The notes beneath the pieces were generated by a model, which did not search any database, was not told where the DNA came from, and saw nothing but the letters and a program-made list of their open reading frames with translations. Of a DNA stretch of 64,000 nt, positions 43,669-52,560 are shown piece by piece. The translations under genes and the position numbers were made by a program. Origin of the DNA: JAHFUI01 sp041485905 (lineage in GTDB: Bacteria; Acidobacteriota; Vicinamibacteria; Vicinamibacterales; CAVVIG01); NCBI GenBank assembly GCA_041485905.1, contig JBGPKK010000001.1, positions 62,001 through 126,000 of the forward strand, given 5' to 3'. Numbering within the stretch: position 1 is the first letter of the stretch; each line of letters begins with the position of its first letter.

Positions 43669-44676
43669 TTACAACTTTTTTGGGGTCTCCCTGCGGCGTC
43701 GGGGCCGCGCCGTCGCAGGCTGAGAGTCGGCCTCGAACGCGCGCGCCAGCGCCTCGAACATCTCCACGCCGCGTTCGAGCAACACCGCATCATCGGCGTG
43801 CACGCGTCGAAGTCCTTCGACCAGCCGTCCAACGGCGGGCGCATCGGGCGGCGCGTACCGCGTTTCCTTCATATCGAGGTCGTGGACGATCTGGCCGATG
43901 CGCGTCACCGCCGGATCGGTCAGCTTGAAGCGCAGCGCGAGCGTCTCGAACGTGCAGCGCGATCCGTGATGGCTGAAGTCGCCCACGTACATATCGAACG
44001 GGACATCCGACGCTGAAGGCCGGTCGACACACGCGAACGTCGCCTTCGGATCGATGTGCCGGCGGATGAGCCACGCCGACGCCATCCGATCGACGCCCGG
44101 ACGAGGGCGCGTGACCCACCGGCGGGCGCGAAAGCTGGCCGGCGCGAGCGGCGCCGCCGATGGGCGTGGCTTCGCGCGCTCGCGATCGTCGGCCAGGCGA
44201 TCGAGCGTGTCCAGCACAGTGGCTGCCTGCGGCCGGCCGGCCGCCTGAAAGAAGTCGATCCGGTTGATGCTGTCGAAGCGCTGGCGCAGACTCCGGGCCG
44301 CGCGCCGCAGCGCCGCCCGGTCGGTCGGCGACAGTCGCCGCTTGCGCGCGACCGACGCGGCCACGCGCTCGGCCTGGCGCCTGGTTGCGCCGTACGCGGC
44401 CTCCCTGCCTTTCTGAAACATGGCCACCATCTCCTCCTCCGCGCCGCGATCGAGCGCGTCGGCGGCAAAGACCGTCGCCTGGCCGCCCAGCGCGACGATT
44501 TCGCTGCGAATCCATTCGAAGTCCTCGCGGCACTGGTCGGTCCTCGGGAGCACATAGACCGAGTTGCGCGCGACGACCGCTCCGACGTCCTGCAGCCGGC
44601 GCCAGATCTTCACGCGCGCGTTCGAAGACCGGGTGGGGAGTTGATGCGCGAGAAGCAGCCACCGACCTGGCGTCAT
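43669..44676 (-). CDS. ChrB-like chromate resistance protein
   Basis: 335 residues from ATG 44676. The N-terminal half matches ChrB N-terminal domain (LLLAHQLPTRSSNARVKIWR, NSVYVLPRTDQCREDFEWI, ATVFAADALD). The C-terminal half is the chromate resistance domain (WVTRPRPGVDRMASAWLIRR, ATFACVDRP, DFSHHGSRCTFETLAL, IGQIVHDLDMKETRYAPPDA). ChrB regulates or assists the chromate efflux pump ChrA, but no chrA is present, so another role is possible. Divergent from the ADOP permease. Confidence 0.86.
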   Translation of the reverse strand: MTPGRWLLLAHQLPTRSSNARVKIWRRLQDVGAVVARNSVYVLPRTDQCREDFEWIRSEIVALGGQATVFAADALDRGAEEEMVAMFQKGREAAYGATRRQAERVAASVARKRRLSPTDRAALRRAARSLRQRFDSINRIDFFQAAGRPQAATVLDTLDRLADDRERAKPRPSAAPLAPASFRARRWVTRPRPGVDRMASAWLIRRHIDPKATFACVDRPSASDVPFDMYVGDFSHHGSRCTFETLALRFKLTDPAVTRIGQIVHDLDMKETRYAPPDAPAVGRLVEGLRRVHADDAVLLERGVEMFEALARAFEADSQPATARPRRRRETPKKL

Positions 44677-44694
44677 CAGGCGACAGTATACAGC

Positions 44695-44735
44695 ATGTAA
44701 TTTATGTTGCATTTATTTTGTAACATATATTACAA
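44695..44735. promoter_or_regulatory. Two tandem 18-bp palindromes before the ADOP permease gene
   Basis: An AT-rich island in the 66-bp divergent gap carries ATGTAA-TTTATG-TTGCAT (44695-44712) and TTGTAA-CATATA-TTACAA (44718-44735). Both are 6-6-6 palindromes with consensus TGTAA-N6-TTRCA, centred 23 bp apart, about two helical turns. ADOP permease genes commonly sit next to PadR-family repressors, whose operators have ATGT/ACAT arms, so PadR-type operators are a reasonable guess. No PadR gene is in the window. Confidence 0.55.
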
Positions 44736-44742
44736 GATACTC

Positions 44743-47154
44743 ATGCAGGATCTGCGGAGCGGATGGCGGTGGTTCAAGAGCCGGCCTGGGCTGGGGCTGT
44801 TCGTGCTCGTCACGCTCAGCCTCGGCATCGCCGCGGCGACCGCGGTGTTTACCGTCGTGCAGGCGGTCGTCTTTCGCGATCTGCCTTTTCGCGATCCGCA
44901 GCGCCTCGTCTGGATGTGGAACGCCCGCGTCGAACGCGACCGCGCACCGTTCTCCGTCGCCGATCTCGACGACTACCGCGCGCAGAACCACGTGTTGGAA
45001 CGCCTCGCCGCGTTCACGAACTGGACGGCCAATCTCACCGGGCTGGGCGAGGCGGAACGCCTCGAAGGCGTCCGCGTCGTGCCCGAGTTTTTTGAGGTGC
45101 TCGGCGCAGAGGCGGCCATCGGGCGCGTGTTTCGGCCCGGCGACGATCCGGCCGATCGCGTCGTGGTTCTCACCGACCGGTTGTGGCGTCGCCGTTTCGC
45201 AGGCGATCCCGCTCTGGTCGGCCGGACGATCCTCCTGAGCGGCGTGTCGTACACCGTCGTCGCGGTGCTGCCACCGCGCTTCGTCTTTCCGTTTCGCGAT
45301 GCCGAACTGGCGGTTCCGCTGCCGCTCGCGAGCGACCCGCGGCGCGGCCAGCGCGGCGCCGGATTTCTGCGAGTCGTCGCACGGCTTCGGCGCGATACGA
45401 ACGTGACGGCCGCCAAGGCAGACCTCGACGCCATCGGCCGTCGCCTGCAGGCACAGTACCCGGTGGACGATGGGAAGAAGACGGGCGTGAACCTGTTTCC
45501 GCTGCAGTCGGAGATTGTCGGAGACAGCCGTCAATTGCTGCTGACACTGTTTGCGGCGGTCGGTCTTCTGCTCGTCGTGGCGTGCGCGAACGTCACGAAC
45601 CTTCTGGTCGTGGCGCTCTCGGCGCGCGAACCCGAGCTGCAGATCCGGATCGCGCTCGGTGCCTCGCGCGGTCGTTTGGTGCGGCAGATCCTGACCGAAA
45701 TCGGCGCGCTCGCGATCCCCGGCGGCGCGCTGGGCGTGCTGCTGGCAGCGTGGTTGGTGCGCGTGCTGGCCCGCTGGGGAGCCGCGGTCCTGCCCCGTCT
45801 CGACCATGTCTCGGTCGACCTGCCTGTGCTCGCGTTTTCGGCAGCGACGATTGCCAGCGTCACGGTGGTCTGCGCGGTGATACCCGCGCTGGTCGTGACC
45901 CGGGATCTCGGGCTCGGAGCGCGCGGCGATGCCCGAACGGCGACCGGCACGGCCGCACAGCATCGGCTGCGCCGTGTCTTCGTCGCGGCGCAAATCGCGG
46001 CGTCGATGGTGCTGCTGGTCGCCATCGGTTTGACACTCCGCAGCTTCATCAACCTCCAGCGCGTCGATCCAGGCTTCAGCGCCGACGGCGTGGTGGCCGT
46101 TCAGCTTTCGCTGCCGCCGCCTCGCTACGCGTCACCGGGCGCGCTCTCACTGTTTGCGGACACGCTGCAACCACGGCTGGCGGCCCTTCCGGGCGTTCAG
46201 CGGGCGTCGGCCGTGTCGCTGCTGCCGCTCAGCGGTCTCTTGCGGACCGAAGACTTCTGGATCATCGGGCGCCCCGACCCACCGCCCGACGCCGTGCCCC
46301 AGGGTCACCTGCGCGTCGCGACACCCGGATACTTCGACACGATGAACATCGCCATCGTCAGCGGCCGCGATTTCTCGGACGATGACCGGGCGACCACCGC
46401 TGGAGTCGCAGCGATCAGCCGGACGTTCGCCGATCGATTCTGGTCTGGGGTGAGCCCCGTCGGTGCGCACATCCGGCTCGGAACGGGGCCCGCCCCGCTC
46501 ACAATCATTGGCGTCGTCGCCGACGTGCAACAGTTTTCGCTCGACGCCCCGCCCACGGCCGACATCTACGTGCCTCTTCGGCAAATCGCCGCCTCCGACG
46601 CGCCGCTGGTCGCCGGGCGCATGTACTGGATCGTTCGCTCGTCGGACGATCCCGTGAGGATCGCCGATCGCGTTCGACGAGAGATTCATGCAATCGACAG
46701 CGAGATTGCGGCGTCGGGCGCCCGCAATCTGGGACAGGTGCTGAGCGATGCGTTGGGTCCGAGGCGGTTCGTGGTCACGCTGCTCGGGCTGTTCGGGCAG
46801 GCGGCGCTGCTGCTGGCCGCGGTCGGCGTCTACGCCGTCACGGCATTCGCTGTCGCGCGCCGTACCCGCGAGATCGGCATTCGGGTCGCCTTCGGCGCGA
46901 CCCGGGCCAACGTCCTCGCGCTCGTCGTCGGCGCCGAGCTTCGTGCGGTGGCCGGCGGTTTGGCGATCGGCCTGTGTGGCGGGCTGGCGATCGCGCGTGT
47001 TCTGGCGGGGACGCTGTTTCAGGTCGATCCGTTCGATCCGTGGACACTGCTGACGGCCGCCGGTACGCTGGCTGCGGTCGCGGCCATCGGCTGTTACCTG
47101 CCGGCCCGGCGCGCGTCCGCCGTCGATCCGGCCGTCGCGCTGCGCATCTCCTGA
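44743..47154 (+). CDS. ADOP-type (MacB-like) ABC transporter permease
   Basis: 803 residues from ATG 44743. Two FtsX/MacB-type units: a first membrane segment (LGLFVLVTLSLGIAAATAVF), a MacB periplasmic core domain (about 35-235), FtsX transmembrane segments (LLLTLFAAVGLLLVVACANV), a second core domain (about 450-640) and a final FtsX block (LFGQAALLLAAVGVYAVTAF, TREIGIRVAFGATRANVLAL, YLPARRASAVDPAVALR). This duplicated orphan permease without a linked ATPase is a hallmark of Acidobacteria. Substrate is unknown. Confidence 0.93.
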   Translation: MQDLRSGWRWFKSRPGLGLFVLVTLSLGIAAATAVFTVVQAVVFRDLPFRDPQRLVWMWNARVERDRAPFSVADLDDYRAQNHVLERLAAFTNWTANLTGLGEAERLEGVRVVPEFFEVLGAEAAIGRVFRPGDDPADRVVVLTDRLWRRRFAGDPALVGRTILLSGVSYTVVAVLPPRFVFPFRDAELAVPLPLASDPRRGQRGAGFLRVVARLRRDTNVTAAKADLDAIGRRLQAQYPVDDGKKTGVNLFPLQSEIVGDSRQLLLTLFAAVGLLLVVACANVTNLLVVALSAREPELQIRIALGASRGRLVRQILTEIGALAIPGGALGVLLAAWLVRVLARWGAAVLPRLDHVSVDLPVLAFSAATIASVTVVCAVIPALVVTRDLGLGARGDARTATGTAAQHRLRRVFVAAQIAASMVLLVAIGLTLRSFINLQRVDPGFSADGVVAVQLSLPPPRYASPGALSLFADTLQPRLAALPGVQRASAVSLLPLSGLLRTEDFWIIGRPDPPPDAVPQGHLRVATPGYFDTMNIAIVSGRDFSDDDRATTAGVAAISRTFADRFWSGVSPVGAHIRLGTGPAPLTIIGVVADVQQFSLDAPPTADIYVPLRQIAASDAPLVAGRMYWIVRSSDDPVRIADRVRREIHAIDSEIAASGARNLGQVLSDALGPRRFVVTLLGLFGQAALLLAAVGVYAVTAFAVARRTREIGIRVAFGATRANVLALVVGAELRAVAGGLAIGLCGGLAIARVLAGTLFQVDPFDPWTLLTAAGTLAAVAAIGCYLPARRASAVDPAVALRIS

Positions 47155-47179
47155 TGTATCCTCGGTCCGCCCGACACGG

Positions 47180-47204
47180 TCCGCCTAATCTTAATAAAGG
47201 CGGA
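47180..47204. promoter_or_regulatory. Weak inverted repeat upstream of esterase gene
   Basis: TCCGCC at 47180-47185 pairs with GGCGGA at 47199-47204 across a 13-base AT-rich loop, 21 bp upstream of the esterase start. There is no T tract, so an operator or weak processing hairpin is more likely than a terminator. It may be chance. Confidence 0.25.
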
Positions 47205-47225
47205 CACTACGTACGAGAGGTCATC

Positions 47226-48140
47226 ATGCGACGAATGTCAGTCTTCGGATCAGTGTGCGCGATGCTTGTCGCTGCGGCGGCACAGCCCGCGTTCGCGCAG
47301 CTCTCGCCATCGGCCGCCTGGGCCGCGCACGCGGCAAACGACTACCAGGTCGTGCCCAACGTCACGTATTTGACCGCGAGCAACTACGAGTCGAAGCTCG
47401 ACGTCTACCAGCGGCGCGGCGCCACCATGCCGCAGCCGACGGTCGTCTACTTCCACGGCGGATTCTGGGCGGCCGGCACGAAGGAAGGCTCGCTGATGTC
47501 GCTCATTCCGTGGATGGAGATGGGCTGGAACGTCGTCAACGTGGAATATCGTCTGGCCCGCGTGGCGCCGGCGCCGGCGGCTGTAGAGGATTGCCTCTGC
47601 GCGCTGCGATATCTGGCCGCCCAGGCCAAGACCTACAACATCGATACGAATCGACTGGTCGTGACCGGTGAGTCGGCCGGCGGTCACCTGACGCTGACGA
47701 GCGCCATGATTCCCGAAAGCGCGGGGCTCGATCGCCAGTGCGCGAACACCGGGACGGCAGTGCCGAAAGTAGCGGCCGCCATCAACTGGTTCGGCATTAC
47801 CGATGTCGCCGACGTCATCGACGGTCCTCATCGTGCGAACCTTGCCGTCACATGGCTGGCAGGCCTGCCGAACCGTGACGAGATCGCGAGGCGTGTCTCG
47901 CCGCTCACCTACGTCCGCCCGGGCCTTCCGCCGATTCTGACCATTCACGGCGACATGGATCAGCTCGTCCCCTATGACCAGGCCGTTCGGCTGCACCAGG
48001 CGCTGACGAAAGCGGGCGTCCCGAATCAGCTGTTGACGATTCCCGGCGGCAGGCACGGCGGCTTCACGCCCGAGGAGCGCACGAAGATTTTCATCACGAT
48101 CCGCGAATTCCTCGCGAAGAACGGTCTCGGCAACAAATGA
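47226..48140 (+). CDS. Exported alpha/beta hydrolase (HSL-type esterase)
   Basis: 304 residues from ATG 47226. Signal peptide (FGSVCAMLVAAAAQPAFAQ). Oxyanion motif VVYFHGGFWAAG, nucleophile elbow VTGESAGGHL, acid in HGDMDQLVPYDQA and His in GGRHGGFTPEE, all as expected for the hormone-sensitive-lipase group. The stop overlaps the sulfatase start by 4 bases, so both products probably act together on an exported substrate such as an esterified sulfated glycan (inference). Confidence 0.88.
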   Translation: MRRMSVFGSVCAMLVAAAAQPAFAQLSPSAAWAAHAANDYQVVPNVTYLTASNYESKLDVYQRRGATMPQPTVVYFHGGFWAAGTKEGSLMSLIPWMEMGWNVVNVEYRLARVAPAPAAVEDCLCALRYLAAQAKTYNIDTNRLVVTGESAGGHLTLTSAMIPESAGLDRQCANTGTAVPKVAAAINWFGITDVADVIDGPHRANLAVTWLAGLPNRDEIARRVSPLTYVRPGLPPILTIHGDMDQLVPYDQAVRLHQALTKAGVPNQLLTIPGGRHGGFTPEERTKIFITIREFLAKNGLGNK

Positions 48141-49594
48141 CACGCGATATCACCCGCCGCGGACTGTTGCAGGGCGCTGCCATCGGAGCGCTTTCGCTCG
48201 CGTCCGGCATCGAACGTGTCTTCGGCCAGTCGGTGTTCAGCCGCCCTAACATCGTCTTTATTCTCGCCGACGATCTCGGTTACGCCGACGTGTCGTGTTA
48301 TGGACGCCCCGATCTCAGCACGCCGAATATCGATCGCATGGCGCTCAAGGGCGTGCGCTTCCTTCAGGCCTACGCCAACTCCGCCGTCTGTTCGGCCACG
48401 CGCACGGCCCTGATCACCGGCCGCTACCAATATCGACTGCGACTCGGACTGGAAGAGCCGCTCGCAACCACCCGCGATCTTGGTCTGCCGCCGGAGCATC
48501 CAACCCTGCCTTCGCTGCTGAGGAAGGTTGGGTACGGGACGACGTTGATCGGAAAGTGGCACATGGGCAAGTTGCCGACATTTGGCCCTCTCCAGAGCGG
48601 CTACGATCACTTCTACGGCTTCCGCGGCGGCGCGGTGGACTATTACTCGCACAACGGCACCGATCAGAAAGAGGATCTGTGGGACGACGATGTGCAGGTC
48701 CACCAGATGGGCTATCTGACAGACCTTCTCGGAAGTCGAGCCGTAGACGAGGTCAACAGCTACGCGAAGGCCGGCCAGCCGTTTCTGCTCAGCCTCCATT
48801 TCAACGCTCCGCATTGGCCGTGGGAAGCGCCGGGCGACGAAGCGGAGTCCATCCGAGTGAAATCGACGAATCTGATGGACTACGACGGTGGGACGCAAAA
48901 AACATATCAACGCATGATTCAGGCGATGGACCTGCAGATCGGTCGTGTGCTGGGAGCGTTGGATGCCAACGGTCTGACGGAGAATTCGATCGTCATCTTC
49001 ACCAGCGATAACGGCGGAGAGCGGTTCGCCGACACCTGGCCGTTCACCGGAAGAAAGACAGAATTATTGGAAGGCGGCCTGCGCATTCCCGCGATCGTGT
49101 CATGGCCGGCGCGCGTCCCGGCAGGCCGGACCGCCGATCAGGTGTCGATCAGCATGGACTGGATGCCGACGCTCCTTGCGGCGGCAGGGACCGCGCCCGA
49201 TCCGGCCTACCCGCCGGACGGGTTGAACCTGCTGCCGCTGCTGACACAGAATGCGGCGCCCGTGCCGCGGAAACTGTTCTGGCGCTACAAGGCCAACGCA
49301 CAGCGGGCTGCACGCGACGGAGATTACAAGTTTCTCAAGATCCTCGAGAACACCTTCCTGTTCAATGTGGTTGACGACCCGATGGAGCGCGCCAACCTGA
49401 AGGGACGCTCAAAGGACGTATACGAGCGAATGGTCGCGGAGTGGCTCGAATGGAACTCGACGATGCTGCCGGAGGTCGACGACAGCAGTACCGCGAACTT
49501 CACCGGCGATCAGCTGGCCGATCATATCGGCGCGAAGAGAACGAGTCGGGAAGCGGACAACCCTGTTCCGTCGACCACCGCCAAACCGCGCTGA
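48137..49594 (+). CDS. Type I sulfatase, Tat-exported
   Basis: 485 residues. N-terminal Tat-type signal (TRRGLLQGAAIGALSLASG). Sulfatase features: IVFILADDLGYADVSCYG with metal Asp pair, the formylglycine motif VCSATRTALITG (C-x-A-x-R), GKWHMGKL, and FTSDNGGERF with further metal ligands. The FGly-generating enzyme gene is not nearby. Substrate unknown. Translationally coupled to the upstream esterase. Confidence 0.93.
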   Translation: MTRDITRRGLLQGAAIGALSLASGIERVFGQSVFSRPNIVFILADDLGYADVSCYGRPDLSTPNIDRMALKGVRFLQAYANSAVCSATRTALITGRYQYRLRLGLEEPLATTRDLGLPPEHPTLPSLLRKVGYGTTLIGKWHMGKLPTFGPLQSGYDHFYGFRGGAVDYYSHNGTDQKEDLWDDDVQVHQMGYLTDLLGSRAVDEVNSYAKAGQPFLLSLHFNAPHWPWEAPGDEAESIRVKSTNLMDYDGGTQKTYQRMIQAMDLQIGRVLGALDANGLTENSIVIFTSDNGGERFADTWPFTGRKTELLEGGLRIPAIVSWPARVPAGRTADQVSISMDWMPTLLAAAGTAPDPAYPPDGLNLLPLLTQNAAPVPRKLFWRYKANAQRAARDGDYKFLKILENTFLFNVVDDPMERANLKGRSKDVYERMVAEWLEWNSTMLPEVDDSSTANFTGDQLADHIGAKRTSREADNPVPSTTAKPR

Positions 49595-49601
49595 TCGGCG
49601 A

Positions 49602-51065
49602 TCAGCTGCCGTCGCGGATGACCCGGCAGGAGTCGATGTCGAACGTCACACCGCCGATGGTCAGATGCGTCTCGTCGCGGAATCCGGAAGCGAACTCCAG
49701 GAACGCATCGACATCGTCGAAATTGCTGACCATCCCGAGCGACACGCGGATCGCGCCGGCGCTCTTGCCGCCGCGATGCTCGATCACCTGAAGAAAGCGC
49801 GGGAGGGTCATGTCGACTCCCGCTTCGAGGCCGGCGAGCATGTCGCTCTCGGTCAGTCCTTCCGCCGCCTCGCCCGCGCCGGGGTTGCAGAAGCACCCGG
49901 TCCTCAATGAGATTCGGCGCTCGCTGGCGAGCTCTTCCACGCGCCGGTAATCGATCAGATGACCGTCCGGATCGTAAAAGTTGAAGGTGATCGTGCCACC
50001 GCGCATGAGGGTCGTGGTCGGACCATAAATGCGCACCATGTGCCGGCCGTTGGTATGGCGCATCTCCAGCATTTCGCTCAACAGCCACGCGGTGAGGCAC
50101 TCGACACGCGTGTGGACGAGGTCGATGCCGATGCGCTCCAGGTGACGGAGTCCGATCGCCACCGCCGGGACACTGAGGTAATTGAGCGTGCCGTCTTCGA
50201 AGCCGGCCTCCCTCGGCGCGAGGATGTGCCTCTGTCCCTGCACGGTCGCGAAGTTGACGGTGCCGCCGGCGAACCACGGACGCTTCAGCTTCGGCAGGAC
50301 GGCGTGGCGAATGATCAGACATCCCACGCCGGTGGGATATCCGAACATCTTGTAAAACGACACCGCCACGAAGTCGGGCTGGACGGCGGACAGATCGAGC
50401 CGGTTGGTCGGAACGAACGCGGCGGCGTCCAGCAGGACATCCCACCCCTTGCGCTGCGCCCGCTCGATCAGTTCCAGCGGATGCTTCACGCCTGAGAAAT
50501 TGGATTGCGCCGGGAACGCAAACAGATTGGCGTGTTGTGGATCCGCCTCATCGAGTAGGGCGTCGAGGCGAGCCCCATCGATACGAAGATCGGGAACCAT
50601 GATCGGCGCGTACTCGACGAACGCGCCCTTCGAGCGGGCGAACTCGCGGATGCCGTTGACCGAGTTGTGATTGTCAAAGGTGAGGAGGAACCGGCCGCCT
50701 TCGGCGAAGGGGTACGACTCGCCGGCCAGCTTGAGGGCGCCGGTGGCGTTTTGTGTGAAAACTGCGGTGTACTCGTCGCGTGGCGCGTTGAAGTACGCCA
50801 GCACGGCGCGGCGCGTCTGCTCGACCAGGTTCGTGGTCGCGGTCGAGCAGAGACTCGCTGAATGCGGGTTGCCGAAGACCTGGCCGCCCAGCATCGCCTC
50901 GTGCTCGCGGACCTGCGACGCCGCGTAGAGACCGCCTCCCGTGTAATCGAGGTAGATGTGCCGCTGCAGGTCGAGCCGGGCGTACTCTGACGCGCGCAGT
51001 CGGTCGAGCGCGTGCGTGGCGGCGTACTCGGGATGGGCGGCGAGAAATCTCTCGAATCTGGTCAT
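49602..51065 (-). CDS. Class V aminotransferase, cysteine desulfurase/Moco-sulfurase-like
   Basis: 487 residues. PLP fold type I with IYLDYTGGGLYAASQV at the N-terminus, FDNHNSVNGIREFA, DAAAFVPTNRLDLS, the PLP-Lys site VAVSFYKMFGYPTGVGCLII and a Cys-bearing loop RTGCFCNPGAG. The pattern resembles the NifS-like domain of molybdenum-cofactor sulfurase more than IscS. A role in sulfurating the Mo cofactor of the cox-type hydroxylase is possible but the genes are 20 kb apart. The ATG start lies inside an ATGACCAG repeat unit. Confidence 0.85.
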   Translation of the reverse strand: MTRFERFLAAHPEYAATHALDRLRASEYARLDLQRHIYLDYTGGGLYAASQVREHEAMLGGQVFGNPHSASLCSTATTNLVEQTRRAVLAYFNAPRDEYTAVFTQNATGALKLAGESYPFAEGGRFLLTFDNHNSVNGIREFARSKGAFVEYAPIMVPDLRIDGARLDALLDEADPQHANLFAFPAQSNFSGVKHPLELIERAQRKGWDVLLDAAAFVPTNRLDLSAVQPDFVAVSFYKMFGYPTGVGCLIIRHAVLPKLKRPWFAGGTVNFATVQGQRHILAPREAGFEDGTLNYLSVPAVAIGLRHLERIGIDLVHTRVECLTAWLLSEMLEMRHTNGRHMVRIYGPTTTLMRGGTITFNFYDPDGHLIDYRRVEELASERRISLRTGCFCNPGAGEAAEGLTESDMLAGLEAGVDMTLPRFLQVIEHRGGKSAGAIRVSLGMVSNFDDVDAFLEFASGFRDETHLTIGGVTFDIDSCRVIRDGS

Positions 51066-51146
51066 TTGGTCATCTGGTCATCTCGTCATTGATTCAGCCA
51101 TTGAAACAATCAATGACCAAATGACCAGATAACCAGATGACTAGAT
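51059..51146. repeat. Palindromic TGGTCATC octamer repeat
   Basis: Four units of TGGTCATT/TGGTCATC run into a centre with an ATTGATT...AATCAAT palindrome, then four inverse units (AATGACCA, GATAACCA, GATGACTA). The start codon of the class V aminotransferase is the ATG of the first inverse unit on the minus strand, and the dienelactone hydrolase stop (TAA at 51150-51148) directly abuts the other end. The unit resembles the TTGGTCA short repeats of cyanobacteria. Confidence 0.8.
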
Positions 51147-51147
51147 G

Positions 51148-51843
51148 TTACCGTGGACAGTACGTGTCGAGGAACGTCTGCGTAAGACTCCAGGCCTGCG
51201 CGGCGGCGGCCGGTTGATAGCTCGCGCGCGCGTCGCAGAAGAAGCCGTGGTCGGCGTCCGAGAATGTCACGTCGACGAACGGTTTGTTGGCGCCGCCGAC
51301 GCCTGCGACCACGGCCTGGCGCTGCGCTTCAGAAATGTGGTGATCGAGTCCGCCCCAGAAAAACAGCATCGGCCCAGACAACCGTTCGGCGCGGCCGAGC
51401 AGCGGCGGAATGAGTCCGCCGTAGTACGACGCCGCAGCTTTGAGGGGCACGGTCGAGTTCGCGACGAACGCAACCCGTCCGCCGAGGCAATACCCGACGG
51501 CGGCCGTGTTGCCAGCGACGCCAGCACGCTCGAGCCATCCGAACGCCGCGCGCACGTCCGCCTCGAGACCCTCCACGGTGATCGCCTGCAGATGCGGCAT
51601 CGCGCTGGAGAAATCGGTGTAGCTCCCCTCGAAGCCGGGAGCCGTCCGGTGAAAGAGATCCGGTGAGATGGCCACGAACCCCGACTCGGCGAAGCGCTCG
51701 GTGACATCACGGATGTGCGCGTTGACGCCGAAGGCCTCTTGAAACACGAGCAATCCGCGCGTGGCGGGCGCGCCTTCTGGCCGCGCCACCCACGCACGCA
51801 TCGTGTGCTCGCCGACGCCGAGCTCGACCCACTCTCCGCTCAT
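51148..51843 (-). CDS. Dienelactone hydrolase family protein
   Basis: 231 residues from ATG 51843. Alpha/beta hydrolase with the dienelactone hydrolase features LLVFQEAFGVNAHIRDVTER, nucleophile Cys in AVGYCLGGRVAF, acid in FFWGGLDHHIS and His in FSDADHGFFCDARASY. Cytoplasmic, no signal peptide. In ring-cleavage pathways such enzymes open dienelactones, but here the substrate is unknown. Flanked by short repeats on both sides. Confidence 0.92.
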   Translation of the reverse strand: MSGEWVELGVGEHTMRAWVARPEGAPATRGLLVFQEAFGVNAHIRDVTERFAESGFVAISPDLFHRTAPGFEGSYTDFSSAMPHLQAITVEGLEADVRAAFGWLERAGVAGNTAAVGYCLGGRVAFVANSTVPLKAAASYYGGLIPPLLGRAERLSGPMLFFWGGLDHHISEAQRQAVVAGVGGANKPFVDVTFSDADHGFFCDARASYQPAAAAQAWSLTQTFLDTYCPR

Positions 51844-51857
51844 CGCAATGCACAACG

Positions 51858-51897
51858 CAAAAACGCACAATGCATTCCGCATTGTGCATCGTGCATT
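51858..51897 (-). terminator. Terminator-like hairpin within a GCATTGTGC repeat
   Basis: On the minus strand a 9-bp perfect stem GCACAATGC-GGAAT-GCATTGTGC (51887-51865) is followed by GTTTTTG. This has the form of an intrinsic terminator for the YbhB-like gene that ends at 51900. The hairpin is built from units of a short repeat (ATGCACAATGC) that spans 51845-51897. Confidence 0.55.
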
Positions 51898-51899
51898 AC

Positions 51900-52511
51900 C
51901 TATCGATGGTACCGACCCACGAGGACGCCTTTGCCCAGGATATGACCGTCGATCGCCTTCAGCACATCGGCGCGGGTCGCGTCGACGCCGAGCTCGAGCT
52001 TCGTGTCCAGCGCGTACAGCTCCCATGTGTAGTGATGGTGCGGTCCGGCTGGCGCCCCGGGTCCCATGTAGCCCGCCGCACCGCGGAGGTTCTTCGCCTG
52101 GATCGTTCCGTCCGGCATCTGCGCAGTCGCGGCCATGCCTTCCGGCAACTCGCGGGCCGTGCCCGGAATGTTGAACACCATCCAGTGGAGCACGTCGTCG
52201 AGCTTCTTCTGAAGCGCCACATCGGGATCGTGCATGATCAGCGCGAAAGTGACCGTGCCCATCGGCACGTTGGTCCATTCGAGCTTGGGCGACACCGCAT
52301 TCGGATCAGCCGACGTGTATTTCGTGGGCACTTCGCTGCCGTCGGGAAACGCCGTCGTCGTCAACGCCAGGCCGGGAGGCTGTGGCCCGCGGCCGCCGCC
52401 GCGTTGACCGCCGCCGCCCGCGCCTTGAGCCCCTGCGGGCGCTTGCGCGGCCACCGATCCGACCGCCGCTGATAGCAGAATGACACCGAGAGTCGCAGCT
52501 GCACGTCGCAT
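51900..52511 (-). CDS. Exported YbhB/YbcL (Raf kinase inhibitor-like) protein
   Basis: 203 residues from ATG 52511. Signal peptide (AAATLGVILLSAAVGSVAAQ), a Gly/Arg-rich linker, then a PEBP domain: TTAFPDGSEVPTKYTSADPN, VSPKLEWTNVPMGTVTFALI, MHDPDVALQKKLDDVLHWMV, GYMGPGAPAGPHHHYTWELY and LDTKLELGVDATRADVLKAI. The phosphate-binding pocket residues (DPD, HW and GP-HHY) are present. Function in bacteria is not settled. Confidence 0.92.
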   Translation of the reverse strand: MRRAAATLGVILLSAAVGSVAAQAPAGAQGAGGGGQRGGGRGPQPPGLALTTTAFPDGSEVPTKYTSADPNAVSPKLEWTNVPMGTVTFALIMHDPDVALQKKLDDVLHWMVFNIPGTARELPEGMAATAQMPDGTIQAKNLRGAAGYMGPGAPAGPHHHYTWELYALDTKLELGVDATRADVLKAIDGHILGKGVLVGRYHR

Positions 52512-52560
52512 ACGTCTGGTCCTTTCGTCATGTTGAAGTGTCCTCGTACGTGGGGTCCGG

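Noticed and set aside
43669..44676. Chromate efflux operon
   Set aside because: Only the ChrB-like protein is present; no chrA. The small membrane protein next to it does not resemble ChrA.
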